Positions 16,366 to 26,334 of a stretch of DNA of 64,000 nucleotides are shown here, in pieces. The stretch spans positions 5,784,501-5,848,500 of the forward strand of contig NC_019676.1 in assembly GCF_000316625.1 (NCBI RefSeq), written 5' to 3'. A model generated the notes under the pieces. The model was not told the origin of the DNA. It saw only the letters and a program-made list of their open reading frames with translations, and did not search any database. A program made the position numbers and the translations under genes. How positions within the stretch are numbered: position 1 is the stretch's first letter; every line of letters starts with the position of its first letter. This stretch comes from Nostoc sp. PCC 7107. Lineage in GTDB: Bacteria; Cyanobacteriota; Cyanobacteriia; Cyanobacteriales; Nostocaceae.

Positions 16366-16634
16366 AATTCACATAGTTGCTCAAGAAAATTTCACTGGCA
16401 TTCCAAGGCTCACCTTGAGCCTATGCCGATGCGATCGCATTGACAGGTATGATAAAAAATTACTGCGTCGAATAAAGCGATCGCAGTTAATTTTAAATCA
16501 TGGTAAGGTAAAAAAGTAAATTGTGTGATGCCTGAATTGAGGGCTAAAGTCTTATCAATGCCAACTAACACCCCTGCGGATTCGTATCGGGATGTTATCA
16601 TGACTTAGGAACATATTCGCATTTCTCAATACCT

Positions 16635-16721
16635 GGAGAGGTGGCAGAGTGGTTGAATGCGGCGCACTCGAAATGCGTTAAGGATGTAAGTTCTTCGGGG
16701 GTTCAAATCCCCCCCTCTCCG
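16635..16721 (+). tRNA. tRNA-Ser (anticodon CGA)
   Basis: 87 nt: acceptor arms GGAGAGG and CCTCTCC, D-loop region GGCAGAGTGGTTGAATGC, anticodon loop CTCGAAA giving CGA, a long variable arm as in class II tRNAs, T-arm GGGGGTTCAAATCCCCC, and discriminator G. No CCA is encoded. It marks the boundary between the accessory region (left) and core genes (right). The tRNA 3' end is a frequent integrase target. Confidence 0.95.
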
Positions 16722-16730
16722 TTGATTAAA

Positions 16731-16949
16731 TTATTCTCGTTTCTCTTGATTCACAGCAATTATTTGCTCAATTTGTTCCACCGTAAGTTGTTGATACTGT
16801 TCACTTGTCATTTCTCGGATGTAGTTAAATATTTGTTCAACTGGCGTTCCCGAAATTTCCGCCATTGAATTTAGCGCAGCATTTAACATCAGAACATTAA
16901 AAACATACTCTTGTTTTGTGAGAAATACAAAACCATCACCCTTTAACAT
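16731..16949 (-). CDS. Hypothetical small protein
   Basis: 72 residues from an ATG, ending 9 bp after the tRNA-Ser and convergent with it. The sequence is helical and soluble (FNVLMLNAALNSMAEISG, PVEQIFNYIREM, LTVEQIEQIIAVNQ), suggesting a small helix-bundle protein. The frame on the opposite strand (16641) reads through the tRNA and is an artefact. Not recognised. No clear partner. Confidence 0.5.
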   Translation of the reverse strand: MLKGDGFVFLTKQEYVFNVLMLNAALNSMAEISGTPVEQIFNYIREMTSEQYQQLTVEQIEQIIAVNQEKRE

Positions 16950-17121
16950 ATCTATCTACCATCAACCTAATTAATTTTGAACAACCTTATACCCATATAT
17001 AATAAGGAACAGCGGACAGGTGATAGCGTTAAAAGTATTTTGCGGCACCTTAATCTATTAGCCCAAAATTTCCCTGTTTTAATTTTGTTGCAGTAAACTA
17101 ATACCATCTTTTGAGGAGTGC

Positions 17122-17331
17122 ATGATGGTAAACCAAAAATTGATGCAATTACTTTCCTTTGGTTTTATTAGTTTTTGCTTTTGTTTTGGTCTGGGGATTG
17201 GTATTGTCATTCGCTTTGGACAGTTACAACCATCCAATGCTGCGACTACGGCTGAACCAGAGATGTTACCATTCATGATCCCTGCGCCTACATCATCACC
17301 AGACGATAGCGTTTTTACGTTAAGACCCTAA
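17122..17331 (+). CDS. Small single-pass membrane protein
   Basis: 69 residues with GAGGAG just upstream of the ATG. One strong hydrophobic helix (LLSFGFISFCFCFGLGIGIVI) is followed by a Pro/Thr/Ser-rich exported tail (MIPAPTSSPDDS). It is convergent with the kinase gene, whose stop lies 5 bp away. A membrane peptide of unknown role; it could equally be a signal-anchored lipoprotein-like surface peptide, but no lipobox Cys is placed correctly. Confidence 0.5.
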   Translation: MMVNQKLMQLLSFGFISFCFCFGLGIGIVIRFGQLQPSNAATTAEPEMLPFMIPAPTSSPDDSVFTLRP

Positions 17332-17336
17332 GCTAC

Positions 17337-18971
17337 TTAGTTACTAGCATTACTATCTGTTAGTGGCTTTTCATCTTTGGAAGATGGATTGTCACTAGAA
17401 GAATTTTGCTTACGTTCGATAGTTGGAACAACTACAGCCGAAGAATCTGAGCTTTTTGATTCTGTGGTTGGTGGTGGTACTGGTATCACTACAGGATTCG
17501 ATCGCTTGCTGGATGGATTTGGTGTAGCTTGATTACTAGTAGCTGGTAAAGTATTATCAGGCGATCGCTTGGCTGAACCTTCCCGATTAACTTCTCGATG
17601 AGAACGGTAAGCTCTCAGTTTGTCTACTAGTGATGGTGTGGGTGAAGTATTAGGCGCAACAGCAGCTTGTTCAGGATTTTGTTTAGGCGAGGAGTCTGAG
17701 TTAGTTGTGGAAGTATTTTCTCTATTAGTTGCTGCTGTTGGTGTAGGTGCAGGACGAGTATTTCTGCGGCGTTTTGGGATATAGGCTGATTCAGTGACAG
17801 CCGTATTTTGAGTGTTTTTGTTGATGTTAGTTGCTTCTTCCACAGATGACTGTGAACCTTGGGGATTAGTGTTGCTTTCCCCTGTTTTGGTGATTGGGTT
17901 AGTAAACAGTGGTTTAGCAGATGATTCTGGCTGTGTATTTGAGGAAAGTAGACTAGTTATGCCAAAACCTGCGGTAGCTGCAACTAAGGCTACACCTACG
18001 GCAATTAAGGCTTGAAAACCAGCTAGTTGTTTGGTAAATGCTGTAATCGGATTTAGACGCGCTTGCTTGTGTTTTTTACCGAAAACACCTCGTTTTGGCT
18101 GGGATGATAAATCAACTGTGGCGACTATGTTAGTTGCTACGCCTGGAACTATGCCATTGCTTTCACTACTAGGCAATAGTTGTAACCATTCTGCGACAGT
18201 CGATGGACGAAAGCGCGAATCAACCGCCATACCCCGCATCACAGCTTGATTAACTGCTGCACTGAGGTGAGGTTGTAATTCCTTGGGGGAAGCCATTTTT
18301 TCGCGATCGCGCAATAATGCTGGCATGGGAACCTGTGCTGTTAACAAAGCATACAAGGTGGCTGCTAAACCATACACATCTGTAGCTGGAGTGCGCGGTG
18401 CCTGTGTTAGGTATTGTTCAATGGGTGCGTAGCCTTCCGAAACTATCCCTGTATGAGTTTGTTTGACACCGCTATTAAATTCTCGCGCAATGCCAAAATC
18501 AATTAATATTACCTCTTGAGTTCCTTGGCGAAGAATAATATTATCTGGTTTAATATCGCGGTGCAGCAAACCATTATTATGGACTACCTGTAAAGCTGCA
18601 CCAATTTGGCGGATGTAATGAATGGCTGTGGCTTCCGGTAAAGGTATCCCTGGTAGAACAAAAGCATTACCTAAAGTTTCCCCAGGAATATATTCCATCA
18701 CCATATACGGTAGCCCTTCTTCAATAAAAAAGTCGCTGACCCGTACAATATTGGGATGGAGACAAGTAGCTAGTCTTCTGGCTTCATCTTGGAATTGGCG
18801 CTCGAACTTGGCAAAATCTTGATGTTGCCGCAAGCGTTCGTTAATAGTCTTCATCACTACATCTTGACCTAAGTAGTGATGCGTAGCCTTAAACGTAATA
18901 CCAAAGCCACCGTGTCCGATTTCTTGGGTGAGGGTATATTTTCCACCCTGCAAAATTTTGCCTGCTAACAT
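17337..18971 (-). CDS. Serine/threonine protein kinase (Hanks type)
   Basis: 544 residues. The kinase domain (~1-270) has the Gly loop GHGGFG (19-24), VVMK with Lys41, HRDIKPDN (137-144) with Asp139, and DFG (158-160). The activation segment [13 protein letters not shown] is typical of cyanobacterial SPK kinases. A single transmembrane helix at ~319-342 follows, then ~200 residues of Ser/Thr/Pro/Asn-rich sequence, presumably extracytoplasmic and without a recognisable sensor domain. All catalytic residues are present, so it should be active. Its targets are unknown. The sequence upstream includes a GGCAGGAGGCAG-type simple stretch at ~19120. Confidence 0.9.
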   Translation of the reverse strand: MLAGKILQGGKYTLTQEIGHGGFGITFKATHHYLGQDVVMKTINERLRQHQDFAKFERQFQDEARRLATCLHPNIVRVSDFFIEEGLPYMVMEYIPGETLGNAFVLPGIPLPEATAIHYIRQIGAALQVVHNNGLLHRDIKPDNIILRQGTQEVILIDFGIAREFNSGVKQTHTGIVSEGYAPIEQYLTQAPRTPATDVYGLAATLYALLTAQVPMPALLRDREKMASPKELQPHLSAAVNQAVMRGMAVDSRFRPSTVAEWLQLLPSSESNGIVPGVATNIVATVDLSSQPKRGVFGKKHKQARLNPITAFTKQLAGFQALIAVGVALVAATAGFGITSLLSSNTQPESSAKPLFTNPITKTGESNTNPQGSQSSVEEATNINKNTQNTAVTESAYIPKRRRNTRPAPTPTAATNRENTSTTNSDSSPKQNPEQAAVAPNTSPTPSLVDKLRAYRSHREVNREGSAKRSPDNTLPATSNQATPNPSSKRSNPVVIPVPPPTTESKSSDSSAVVVPTIERKQNSSSDNPSSKDEKPLTDSNASN

Positions 18972-19239
18972 AGACGTTTTGCGTTTTGAGTCCTGAATCC
19001 TGAATGAGCAGATAAATGGCTCTCGAATTGAGAAAGCCTCCCCATCATAGCTACAGCTTGGTCTTTTTCATGATACAGTAGGCTCACACATTGCATCTTG
19101 AAAATTAAGTGAAGGTGAAGAAGAAGGCAGGAGGCAGAAAGTGAAAATTTTACGGCTGTGGACATTTATGCTTTGAAAACGTCCTTTTTCTGCAAAACAT
19201 TAACAAAGTTTATGTCCTACTCCCTACTCCCTTTCTAAC

Positions 19240-21006
19240 CTACATTCTTTCCAATACTTGAATTCCTAATAAAGACAGTCCTAGTTTTAAGGTTCTGGCG
19301 GTTAAATCACATAAAACCAAGCGGGATGTACGTTGTGGTTCTTCTGCATCTAGTACACGAACACCGTGATTGCGATCGTAGAATACATTAAACTTTTTAC
19401 TCAATTCGTATAGATATTCACATAAACGATTGGGTAACAAGTCTTGTTCCACAGTACTCACAACTTCACCTAATTGTAGTAAATACTTTGCTAGGGCAAA
19501 TTCTGTTTCATGCTCTAATATGACTTGAGCATTATCTCCCAATTGTTCAAAGTTAATGCCACCCTTACGGCTAATACCTTGAATCCGTGCATAAGCATAA
19601 AGCATATAAGGCGCGGTATTGCCTTTGAGATCCAGCATTTTGTTATAGCTAAAGATGTAGTTACTGGTGCGGTTTTGACTCAAGTCGGCATATTTAACTG
19701 CACTAATACCAATCACTTGGGCAACATTAGCAATAAAATCTGCTGTTTCAGTACGATTATCTTCTTGTAATCTCTGTTCTAAATCAGTACGAGCGCGGAT
19801 AATTGCTTCATCGAGCAAATCTCGCAATCTTACACTTTCTCCAGCACGAGTTTTGATTCTTTTTCCATCTTCCCCTAACACCAAACCAAAGGGAACATGA
19901 ACTAATTCCACATCATCTGGAATCCAGCCAGCTTTGCGTGCGACTTGGAAAAATTGAGCAAAGTGATTGCTTTGTCCCGCATCAGTCACATAAATGATGC
20001 GTTTTGCTGCATCTTTTTGAATGCGGTAGCGTAAGGCGGCTAAATCTGTTGTAGCGTAGTTGTAACCACCATCAGATTTTTTGACGATTAAAGGTAAAGG
20101 TTCACCTTCTCTATTGGTATACCCTTCTAAGAAAACAACTTTTGCACCTTGGTTTTCTACCAGTAAGCCAGATTTTGCTAAATCTTCCACAATTGCGGGT
20201 AGCAATGGGTTATAAAAAGATTCTCCTCGCTCATTTAAATGGATATCTAGCAAGTCATAAATAACTTGAAATTCTTTGCGGGATTGTTCACACAGCAGTT
20301 TCCAAGCATGAAGGGTGTCTGCTGCACCTGCTTGTAACTTCACAACTTCTTGGCGTGCTGTTTCTTGGAAGGTTTCATCAGCATCAAATCGCTGTTTAGC
20401 TTGGCGGTAAAAGCTGACTAAATCGCCGATATCTAAAGCGTTGGCGGTGGTTAAAGCTTGGGGGTAAACTTCGCGCAGGTAAGTAATGAGCATTCCAAAT
20501 TGCGTACCCCAATCACCCACATGATTTAACCGTAAAACATCATGTCCGCGAAATTCCAAAATTCGGGCGATGGAATCACCAATAATTGTGGAACGCAAAT
20601 GTCCGACGTGCATTTCTTTGGCAATATTCGGACTGGAAAAATCAACAATTTCTTGCTGTGGTGTTTTCGCTTGGGGAACCCCTAACCGGGAGTCTGGGTA
20701 AATCGCCTGGAGTTGTGCTTGTAGGTAGGCTGTTTTAAGTCTGAGGTTGATAAAACCAGGTCCAGCAATTTCTGGTGGTTCGCAGATTTGCGAGACATCT
20801 AACTTTTCGACTATAGCAGAGGCGATCGCTCTGGGTTGCTGTCCTAATTTTTTACTTAGCGATAAGGCTACGTTTGCTTGATAATCGCCAAATTTCGGAT
20901 TACCCGCAGGCACTAAAATAGGGTCTACTGTGGCGTATTCATCACCAAAAGCAGCCATCATTGCCTGCTCAAATTTGATTTTTAATTGTTCTTGTGTAGC
21001 ATTCAT
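19240..21006 (-). CDS. argS: Arginyl-tRNA synthetase
   Basis: 588 residues, the usual length. It joins arginine to tRNA-Arg with ATP in the cytosol. The class I signature is present: [16 protein letters not shown] around 125-140 (HIGH variant HVGHL at 133-137). The N-terminal tRNA-binding Add-1 domain ([11 protein letters not shown]) is present, a KMSKS-equivalent region [13 protein letters not shown] lies mid-protein, and the C-terminal DALR anticodon-binding domain ends with [14 protein letters not shown]. Start ATG at 21006. No neighbouring gene suggests an operon. Standard, single-copy housekeeping gene. Confidence 0.97.
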   Translation of the reverse strand: MNATQEQLKIKFEQAMMAAFGDEYATVDPILVPAGNPKFGDYQANVALSLSKKLGQQPRAIASAIVEKLDVSQICEPPEIAGPGFINLRLKTAYLQAQLQAIYPDSRLGVPQAKTPQQEIVDFSSPNIAKEMHVGHLRSTIIGDSIARILEFRGHDVLRLNHVGDWGTQFGMLITYLREVYPQALTTANALDIGDLVSFYRQAKQRFDADETFQETARQEVVKLQAGAADTLHAWKLLCEQSRKEFQVIYDLLDIHLNERGESFYNPLLPAIVEDLAKSGLLVENQGAKVVFLEGYTNREGEPLPLIVKKSDGGYNYATTDLAALRYRIQKDAAKRIIYVTDAGQSNHFAQFFQVARKAGWIPDDVELVHVPFGLVLGEDGKRIKTRAGESVRLRDLLDEAIIRARTDLEQRLQEDNRTETADFIANVAQVIGISAVKYADLSQNRTSNYIFSYNKMLDLKGNTAPYMLYAYARIQGISRKGGINFEQLGDNAQVILEHETEFALAKYLLQLGEVVSTVEQDLLPNRLCEYLYELSKKFNVFYDRNHGVRVLDAEEPQRTSRLVLCDLTARTLKLGLSLLGIQVLERM

Positions 21007-21147
21007 ATATAAATGTTATCTGTGACAGGCAAAATATGGCTGCTGAGAGTGGGATATCTCAGAAGCCTGATTATTTTAACCTTAAAATATCGCAGTTATT
21101 AATTCATCAGGTACTCTCACCAGCCTCTAAGAGCTAATCTCAAAGCA

Positions 21148-21354
21148 TTAATCGAGTTTCAAGGCATTAACTGGTACTTCATCCCAAGAATCAACTATCC
21201 GTAATATTGCTGTCCAACCGGCGGCTTTTTGTTTCTCAGTCAAATTATTTGCAAAGGACTCATGACAATCTTTGGCTTGAGACTCATTACAACAGGCAAT
21301 ACAGGCATAAATCATACCCGATGGATCAATTTGCTCATTTACCCAAATAGTCAT
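21148..21354 (-). CDS. Hypothetical small protein
   Basis: 68 residues from ATG 21354 (MTIWVNEQIDPSGMIYACIACC). AAAGGA lies 7 nt before this ATG, so the TTG start at 21369 is rejected because it lies inside the ribosome site. Two cysteine pairs occur near the N-terminus (ACIACC…KDC). It is a small alpha/beta protein without membrane or signal segments. It looks like a conserved cyanobacterial unknown; I do not recognise a named family. Confidence 0.6.
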   Translation of the reverse strand: MTIWVNEQIDPSGMIYACIACCNESQAKDCHESFANNLTEKQKAAGWTAILRIVDSWDEVPVNALKLD

Positions 21355-21369
21355 GGAGTGTCCTTTCAA

Positions 21370-21714
21370 AAGCTATACATTAACAAGGCATTTGGTCATT
21401 TTAGAATACTAGCAAAGCTGAAAAATCATTCATCATTGGGCTGATGTAGAAAAGTTGTTCATTGAGACTGGGAGTCAGGATTCAAGTTTGTTGGGACGAT
21501 TCATCTAAATTTTTCGCTCGCCGCAAGCTAATACTACCCCGAAACCCTGAACCAGAAGCTTCTGATCAAACTCCGCCAGCAACGGAAGCTCAACCGCAAT
21601 ATTAAAAACTTTAAATTAAACTCAGGTGCGATCGCCAAGCAACAAAACCTGCTGTAATTAACTGGGAGGCGTTATCTTCTTAGTTAACTAACAGTCAGAA
21701 ATAGGAAGTAGGTA
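21370..21714. other. Gap with a proline-rich ORF remnant
   Basis: A plus-strand frame ending at ~21605 encodes FARRKLILPRNPEPEASDQT and more without a good start codon or ribosome site. It may be a fossil of a gene C-terminus. A HIP1 site and the promoter of the HD-hydrolase gene complete the gap. Confidence 0.3.
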
Positions 21715-22368
21715 GTGGGAAATAAGAAAACAGATATCTTATTTAATCACTGGCAACACACACTACAATTTTTTGGCGTTGACCAATGCAAAATTACCGC
21801 AACTTTTACTCAATTAGTTGCGGCATATTGTACTGTTGGCCGTTATTACCATACACTGCAACATATTCATCATGTTCTGAATAACATTCAGACTTTGCAA
21901 GTCTATACCCAAAATTTACCTACTGTACAACTTGCCGCTTGGTTTCATGATGTGGTTTATGATACTCACGCTAACGACAACGAAGCCAGAAGTGCAGAAT
22001 ATGCTTGTCAGTTATTAACTAATTTGGCAATTCCTATCAGTCAAATCACAATTATTCAGCGTCTCATTCTCAACACAAAACACCACCAAGCGGCTATTGA
22101 CGATATTGATAGTCACATTTTATTAGATGCTGATTTAGCAATTTTAGCGGCTAACCCAGTTGATTATCAAAAATATGCTCACGCTATCCGTCAAGAATAC
22201 GCTTGGGTAACAGAAGCTGAATATACCAAAGGTCGCAAACAAGTACTAGAAAAATTTTTGCAGCGACAGCATATATATTTTACGCCTCTGATGTTTGAGA
22301 TGGCAGAACAATCTGCTAGAGCTAATTTGCAAGCAGAAATTCAACAACTTGCTTGTAAAAAAAATTGA
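21715..22368 (+). CDS. HD-domain phosphohydrolase-like protein (COG4339-like)
   Basis: 217 residues from a GTG start with AGGAAG upstream. HD-superfamily metal motifs are seen: YYHTLQHIHHVL (~43-54), WFHDVVYD (HD, ~80-87), and later conserved acidic positions (HILLDADLAILA). COG4339-type proteins are predicted metal-dependent phosphohydrolases. The substrate is unknown; nucleotides are the usual suggestion. It converges with the P450 gene across a hairpin at 22371-22412. No second domain is present. Confidence 0.75.
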   Translation: MGNKKTDILFNHWQHTLQFFGVDQCKITATFTQLVAAYCTVGRYYHTLQHIHHVLNNIQTLQVYTQNLPTVQLAAWFHDVVYDTHANDNEARSAEYACQLLTNLAIPISQITIIQRLILNTKHHQAAIDDIDSHILLDADLAILAANPVDYQKYAHAIRQEYAWVTEAEYTKGRKQVLEKFLQRQHIYFTPLMFEMAEQSARANLQAEIQQLACKKN

Positions 22369-22370
22369 GC

Positions 22371-22412
22371 AAGCAATTAGGCAAAATGAGAAATCAATAT
22401 GCCTATTTGCTT
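22371..22412. terminator. Convergent terminator
   Basis: AAGCAAttAGGCA (22371-22383) pairs with TGCCTatTTGCTT (22400-22412), with a 2-nt internal mismatch. It lies between the HD-hydrolase and P450 genes, which face each other. Confidence 0.55.
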
Positions 22413-22419
22413 AGTAAAT

Positions 22420-23799
22420 TTATACTTCCACAGGTGTATTCGCCTGCTTGACTTGCGGTGTTGCTACCATCTGCAACCCGGCTGGTGCGGCTAAAGTCAG
22501 ACCACGGCGCACTGGACGTACTGGGCGTTTGTTAATGAGAGATACTTGAAACTGAGACAAAATTGTTGCTAGGGCAATTTTCATTTCATACTGAGCAAAG
22601 GCCAAACCAATACAACGACGATTTCCACCACCAAAGGGTAAATATTCGTATTGAGAAAATTGTCTTTCTAAAAAGCGTTCCGGTTTAAATAAGTTGGGCT
22701 GTGGATAAACTGCTTCTCGATGGTGCGCTAAATAAATAGTGGGGATGATAAGTGTTCCTTTGGGCAATTTGTAACCCATAATTTCAATTGGGGATTTTAC
22801 AACCCTCACAAAACCATTCATCACAATTGGATAAATTCGCAAAGTTTCTTGGCAAACTGCTGTCAAATAAGGCAATTTGGCAATATTACTTGGTTCAGAG
22901 TGAACTCCCAAGGTATGCAATTCTTGGAGTAATTTTTCGCGGACTTCTGGTAAACAGTCAATCCAGTACAAAGCCCAAGTCAAGGCGGAAGCTGTGGTTT
23001 CATGTCCCGCAACTAACATTGTCATTAATTCATCGCGTAATTCTGCATCTGACATCGGCTTGCCATCATCATAATGAGCCGAAATCAGTAAACTGAGAAT
23101 ATCTTGACGATTCTGACCAGATTCGGCACGACGTTCTTGAATCAACGAGTAAATTAGTTGATCAATTTGTTGGAGTTGGCTTAAAAACTTTCCCCAAGGA
23201 CTCCATGTACCCCAATCACGTTGCATAAACTGAAAAAATAAGGCGGCGGACATCCGGGAAGAACTGATCAGGTCTAAGACAGAACTGAGTAATTGGCGCA
23301 GTTGTTGATACTTGCTTCCTTCATCCACACCAAACACCACCCGCAAAATGACGCGCATGGTAATTTCCTGCATAGAAGCGCGGATGTTAAAGGGCTTACC
23401 TATCACCCATTCATTGCTAACTTGTTGGGTAATTTCCTGGATAGCTTGACCGTAAGCCCGCATTCTTTCACCATGAAAAGGTGGTGTGAGTAATTGACGT
23501 TGGCGTTGGTGGCGATCGCCATCTAGTAAAATCAAGGAATTATCCCCAAGCAAATATTTTAAAATGCCTCCTCCGCCACCAGTCGCAAAGTGACTAGCAT
23601 CAGCAGTGAAAATCTGCTCTAATGCTTGGGGATGACTGAAATACACCAAATGATTATCGCCTTTGCGCCAAACCGTAAAGTTGTCACCGTAAACTTTGGC
23701 AAAATCTTCAACATATTCTATTGGCCGAAAAATAAACTTAATAATTCGCAGCCAGTACGGGACTCTAGGCCCATCGGGCAAACTGTTAGTTACTGTCAT
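22420..23799 (-). CDS. Cytochrome P450 (CYP110-like)
   Basis: 459 residues from ATG 23799 (MTVTNSLPDGPRVPYW). The open frame extends another 98 codons upstream, but that part is out of character and is probably not translated. P450 hallmarks: I-helix LVAGHETTAS, K-helix ETLR (CQETLRIYP), PERF, and heme loop FGGGNRRCIG with the axial Cys near 396. This is the arrangement of soluble bacterial P450s such as cyanobacterial CYP110. The substrate is unknown (CYP110 enzymes are associated with fatty acid or terpenoid oxidation). Redox partners are not adjacent. Confidence 0.93.
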   Translation of the reverse strand: MTVTNSLPDGPRVPYWLRIIKFIFRPIEYVEDFAKVYGDNFTVWRKGDNHLVYFSHPQALEQIFTADASHFATGGGGGILKYLLGDNSLILLDGDRHQRQRQLLTPPFHGERMRAYGQAIQEITQQVSNEWVIGKPFNIRASMQEITMRVILRVVFGVDEGSKYQQLRQLLSSVLDLISSSRMSAALFFQFMQRDWGTWSPWGKFLSQLQQIDQLIYSLIQERRAESGQNRQDILSLLISAHYDDGKPMSDAELRDELMTMLVAGHETTASALTWALYWIDCLPEVREKLLQELHTLGVHSEPSNIAKLPYLTAVCQETLRIYPIVMNGFVRVVKSPIEIMGYKLPKGTLIIPTIYLAHHREAVYPQPNLFKPERFLERQFSQYEYLPFGGGNRRCIGLAFAQYEMKIALATILSQFQVSLINKRPVRPVRRGLTLAAPAGLQMVATPQVKQANTPVEV

Positions 23800-24007
23800 A
23801 AAATCTTGCCAGCATTTATCAAAACTATTTTTATTGTGGCGAGTTTTTCTGATAATGCGGGTCACACAAAGCGGTATATTCTTGTATGGCAGGAAAGAAA
23901 GCCAGAGCAATTTGAACAAAGAATTACGACAGATGGATTTATAGAAGTCACACTCACAGTCATTTCCCATCCAAAATCTAAAATTTAAAATCCAAAATTT
24001 ACCAGCA

Positions 24008-24640
24008 GTGCCAAAAATCGTCGCTATCCTCAACGGTAAAGGAGGAGTCGGCAAAACGACTACCTCAATCAATTTAGCTGCACAATTTGCCAAGCAAAGA
24101 AAAGTGCTGGTAGTGGATGCAGATATTCAAGGTTCTGCCAGTTGGTGGTTTGGGCGCAATGAGCAAGGAATGGGATTTGATTTATCTCAAGAGACAGATC
24201 CTCAACTTTTAGGAAATTTACGTAAAATAAAAGGTTACGATTTAGTAGTAGTGGATACGCCTCCGGCGCTGCACTCTGAAGCATTGGCAACAGTAGTGGC
24301 GATCGCAGATTATATCGTTCTACCTACACCCCCAGCAGCAATGGATTTAGCTGTTCTCATTGAAACAGTTAAAACAGCCGTCGTCCCCACAGGAGTTCCC
24401 CATCGTGTACTCTTAACTAAAGTCGATGCGCGGAGTATTGGTGAAGCTACGGAAGCGCAAAACACTCTCGTAAAACTAGGTATCCCTGTTTGTAAAGGCT
24501 TCATCCGTACCTATAAAGCCCACGAACGAGCCGCATTAGAGGGTGTCGCAATTAATCAATGGCGAGGCAAAAATGCTTGGGAGGCGGAATCAGACTACCG
24601 CCGAGTGGCTGATGAACTACAGCGTGATTGGAGAAAATAA
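24008..24640 (+). CDS. ParA-family (MinD/Mrp-type) positioning ATPase
   Basis: 210 residues from a GTG start. It has the deviant Walker A GKGGVGKTTTS (signature lysines at 11 and 16), Walker A' VLVVDADIQG and Walker B LVVVDTPPA. This short form lacks the long N-terminal HTH of plasmid ParA and resembles orphan ParAs that place cargo on the nucleoid. Its stop overlaps the ATG of a coiled-coil gene (TAATG), so the two are translationally coupled. The pair resembles McdA/McdB carboxysome positioning (type 2) or plasmid partition pairs. Both options remain open. Confidence 0.85.
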   Translation: MPKIVAILNGKGGVGKTTTSINLAAQFAKQRKVLVVDADIQGSASWWFGRNEQGMGFDLSQETDPQLLGNLRKIKGYDLVVVDTPPALHSEALATVVAIADYIVLPTPPAAMDLAVLIETVKTAVVPTGVPHRVLLTKVDARSIGEATEAQNTLVKLGIPVCKGFIRTYKAHERAALEGVAINQWRGKNAWEAESDYRRVADELQRDWRK

Positions 24641-25191
24641 TGGCTAGGAAACAAAATCTCTCTGACTTAATTCAAGCAGAAGCACAAAAATTAACACCTA
24701 ATAGTGCAGTAGATGAAGCTGCAATTGAAGTCCAGGCGGTGCAAGTTACCGATGAAAAAACAGATGATGCAGATGAAGAAATAGCTGAATCAACAACTAC
24801 TAAACGTAATGCTTCTACAAAAGCAGACTTAGAAGCTACTATTAGAGAATTACAAACAACTGTAGAAAAAAATCAGGCAGCAGAAAAGGCTCTGCAAAAG
24901 CAAATTAAACAATTACAATTAGCTTTATCTGAACAACAATCATCGGTAGAACACTTAACACAAGAGCTTGAAGAAACGAAAAAAACTGCACTGCAACTTG
25001 CAGAAGCTAATTCTCAGTTAATCGAAGAAAATAAAGCTTTACAACAACCAAAGGCCAGTATTGTTCCCCAGAAAAAGGAACATTATAATCCTATGGATTA
25101 CAGAAAGTCTCACCGCTCACCAGACATACTCCCCGATATGCCAGCAGAAACTAAAGATGATTTCGCTGCTAATACTTGGTTGTATGATTAA
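24640..25191 (+). CDS. Coiled-coil partner of ParA, McdB-like
   Basis: 183 residues, the ATG overlapping the ParA stop; an upstream start at 24628 is less likely. The basic N-terminus MARKQNLSDLIQAEAQK is followed by an acidic disordered stretch, a long coiled coil (~65-135, LEATIRELQTTVEKNQ…), and a C-terminus with an isolated Trp (AANTWLYD). McdB proteins combine a charged N-terminus, a coiled coil and an invariant C-terminal Trp. These features match, but carboxysome linkage is not shown here. A terminator follows at 25220. Confidence 0.65.
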   Translation: MARKQNLSDLIQAEAQKLTPNSAVDEAAIEVQAVQVTDEKTDDADEEIAESTTTKRNASTKADLEATIRELQTTVEKNQAAEKALQKQIKQLQLALSEQQSSVEHLTQELEETKKTALQLAEANSQLIEENKALQQPKASIVPQKKEHYNPMDYRKSHRSPDILPDMPAETKDDFAANTWLYD

Positions 25192-25219
25192 CACTTAATC
25201 GAGTTTTTAGTTAATCTCT

Positions 25220-25251
25220 AGTGTTGTGGCTTCAGCTGAAGCCACAACACT
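25220..25251 (+). terminator. 32-bp perfect palindrome, terminator of the ParA pair
   Basis: Arms AGTGTTGTGGCTTCAG and CTGAAGCCACAACACT are exactly complementary, with no mismatch, then ATTTTGT. It ends the operon. Confidence 0.75.
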
Positions 25252-25409
25252 ATTTTGTATGATTTATTAAGTTTCACACCTAACTATCTGGCTGGTGAAG
25301 AGAAAGTTATTTTGTAGGCGCGATCGCATCTGCAAAGTATTGCATCCCGTTTTGAGCATAGTCGGCATTATAATTGCATAAATTGATACTGTACGAGGAT
25401 GAGCAGCAA

Positions 25410-26183
25410 ATGCCGCGAAATAATTTGATGCGTTTCATATTGTGCAGCGCGACTGTATCGTTGGCCTTGTCTACTGGTGGTGCAGCGCAAGCGTGTTCCG
25501 ATCTGCCTAATATCTGCGAACAGCAAAGATTACATTGGGAACAGATGAATGATATAGGTGCAGCAAGAGAAGCCATAAATCGGGAAGAAATGGAAAGAAA
25601 CTTTACACCACCCCCTCTCCAACATTCAGCACCACCCTATGACCCAATGCAGGAAAGGCTAAATCAGGCGGTTGGTATACTCCAACTGGTGGCATTATCG
25701 GCAGAAAAAGTTGATCATCTGACCAAAGATCCCAGATTCCAGAGATATCATAATGGTGGCTGGGATTTCTTTCAGGATAAAAATAACGCAGCACCTGGAG
25801 AATATTGTGCTGCCTTCTTCTGGAAAAAAGACGGGTTTGTCAGAGTGTCGGGGCCTGGTGGAAATTATCAAGGCGCACTCTTAACATTTTGGGGAAAAGA
25901 TATTCCGCGCCCTAAAAAGGTACAAAAAATCAAGGCTACGCTGTCTCAATCGAGTGGGCCACCACAAACCGTGCAAGTATTCAACTACACACAACCCGGT
26001 GAGCCTTATGGCGCAATTTCATTTTCCGTCCCGACAATCGAAATGGCATTGGACGAGATGAAAGATATTGAGAGTTTTGATGTATCGATAGAAGGTAAAT
26101 CGGTTGCCAAAGTTGAGTGGCATAGCGGTTTAGCAGCACGCGATCAATTGCGTTATTGCGTGAATACTCGAACCAAAAAATAG
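25410..26183 (+). CDS. Secreted protein, unknown function
   Basis: 257 residues from ATG 25410 with GAGGA upstream. An upstream TTG (25374) is rejected because the start used gives a proper signal peptide (MRFILCSATVSLALSTGGAAQA|C). The mature protein is hydrophilic, with a helical N-terminus (NDIGAAREAINREEMER), a Pro-rich linker, and a beta-rich domain (GGWDFFQDKN … EYCAAFFWKKDG). No known motif was recognised. The content of Arg/Asp/Trp and the style look less cyanobacterial than the neighbours, so transfer from another phylum is possible but unproven. Confidence 0.6.
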   Translation: MPRNNLMRFILCSATVSLALSTGGAAQACSDLPNICEQQRLHWEQMNDIGAAREAINREEMERNFTPPPLQHSAPPYDPMQERLNQAVGILQLVALSAEKVDHLTKDPRFQRYHNGGWDFFQDKNNAAPGEYCAAFFWKKDGFVRVSGPGGNYQGALLTFWGKDIPRPKKVQKIKATLSQSSGPPQTVQVFNYTQPGEPYGAISFSVPTIEMALDEMKDIESFDVSIEGKSVAKVEWHSGLAARDQLRYCVNTRTKK

Positions 26184-26334
26184 TTTAATTTCTGTAAGAG
26201 TCAGGTGACTCAACTTTGACACTAACAGTAAAAGCAAGTGACTTGATCAGGCAAAAAATAGTATGATTGTCAAAGTTTAAGGCAACAAAAGCCGCTACTA
26301 AACAGTAACTCAATTTTTGAGGTGGGGGTACATA

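Noticed and set aside
16641-16868. Plus-strand ORF over tRNA-Ser
   Set aside because: It reads through the tRNA gene.
23822-23988. Plus-strand frame with YILVWQERKPEQFEQRITT
   Set aside because: No ribosome site and no recognised family; may be a gene remnant.
23800-24093. N-terminal extension of the P450
   Set aside because: Residues before MTVTNS do not resemble a P450 and overlap the ParA upstream region.
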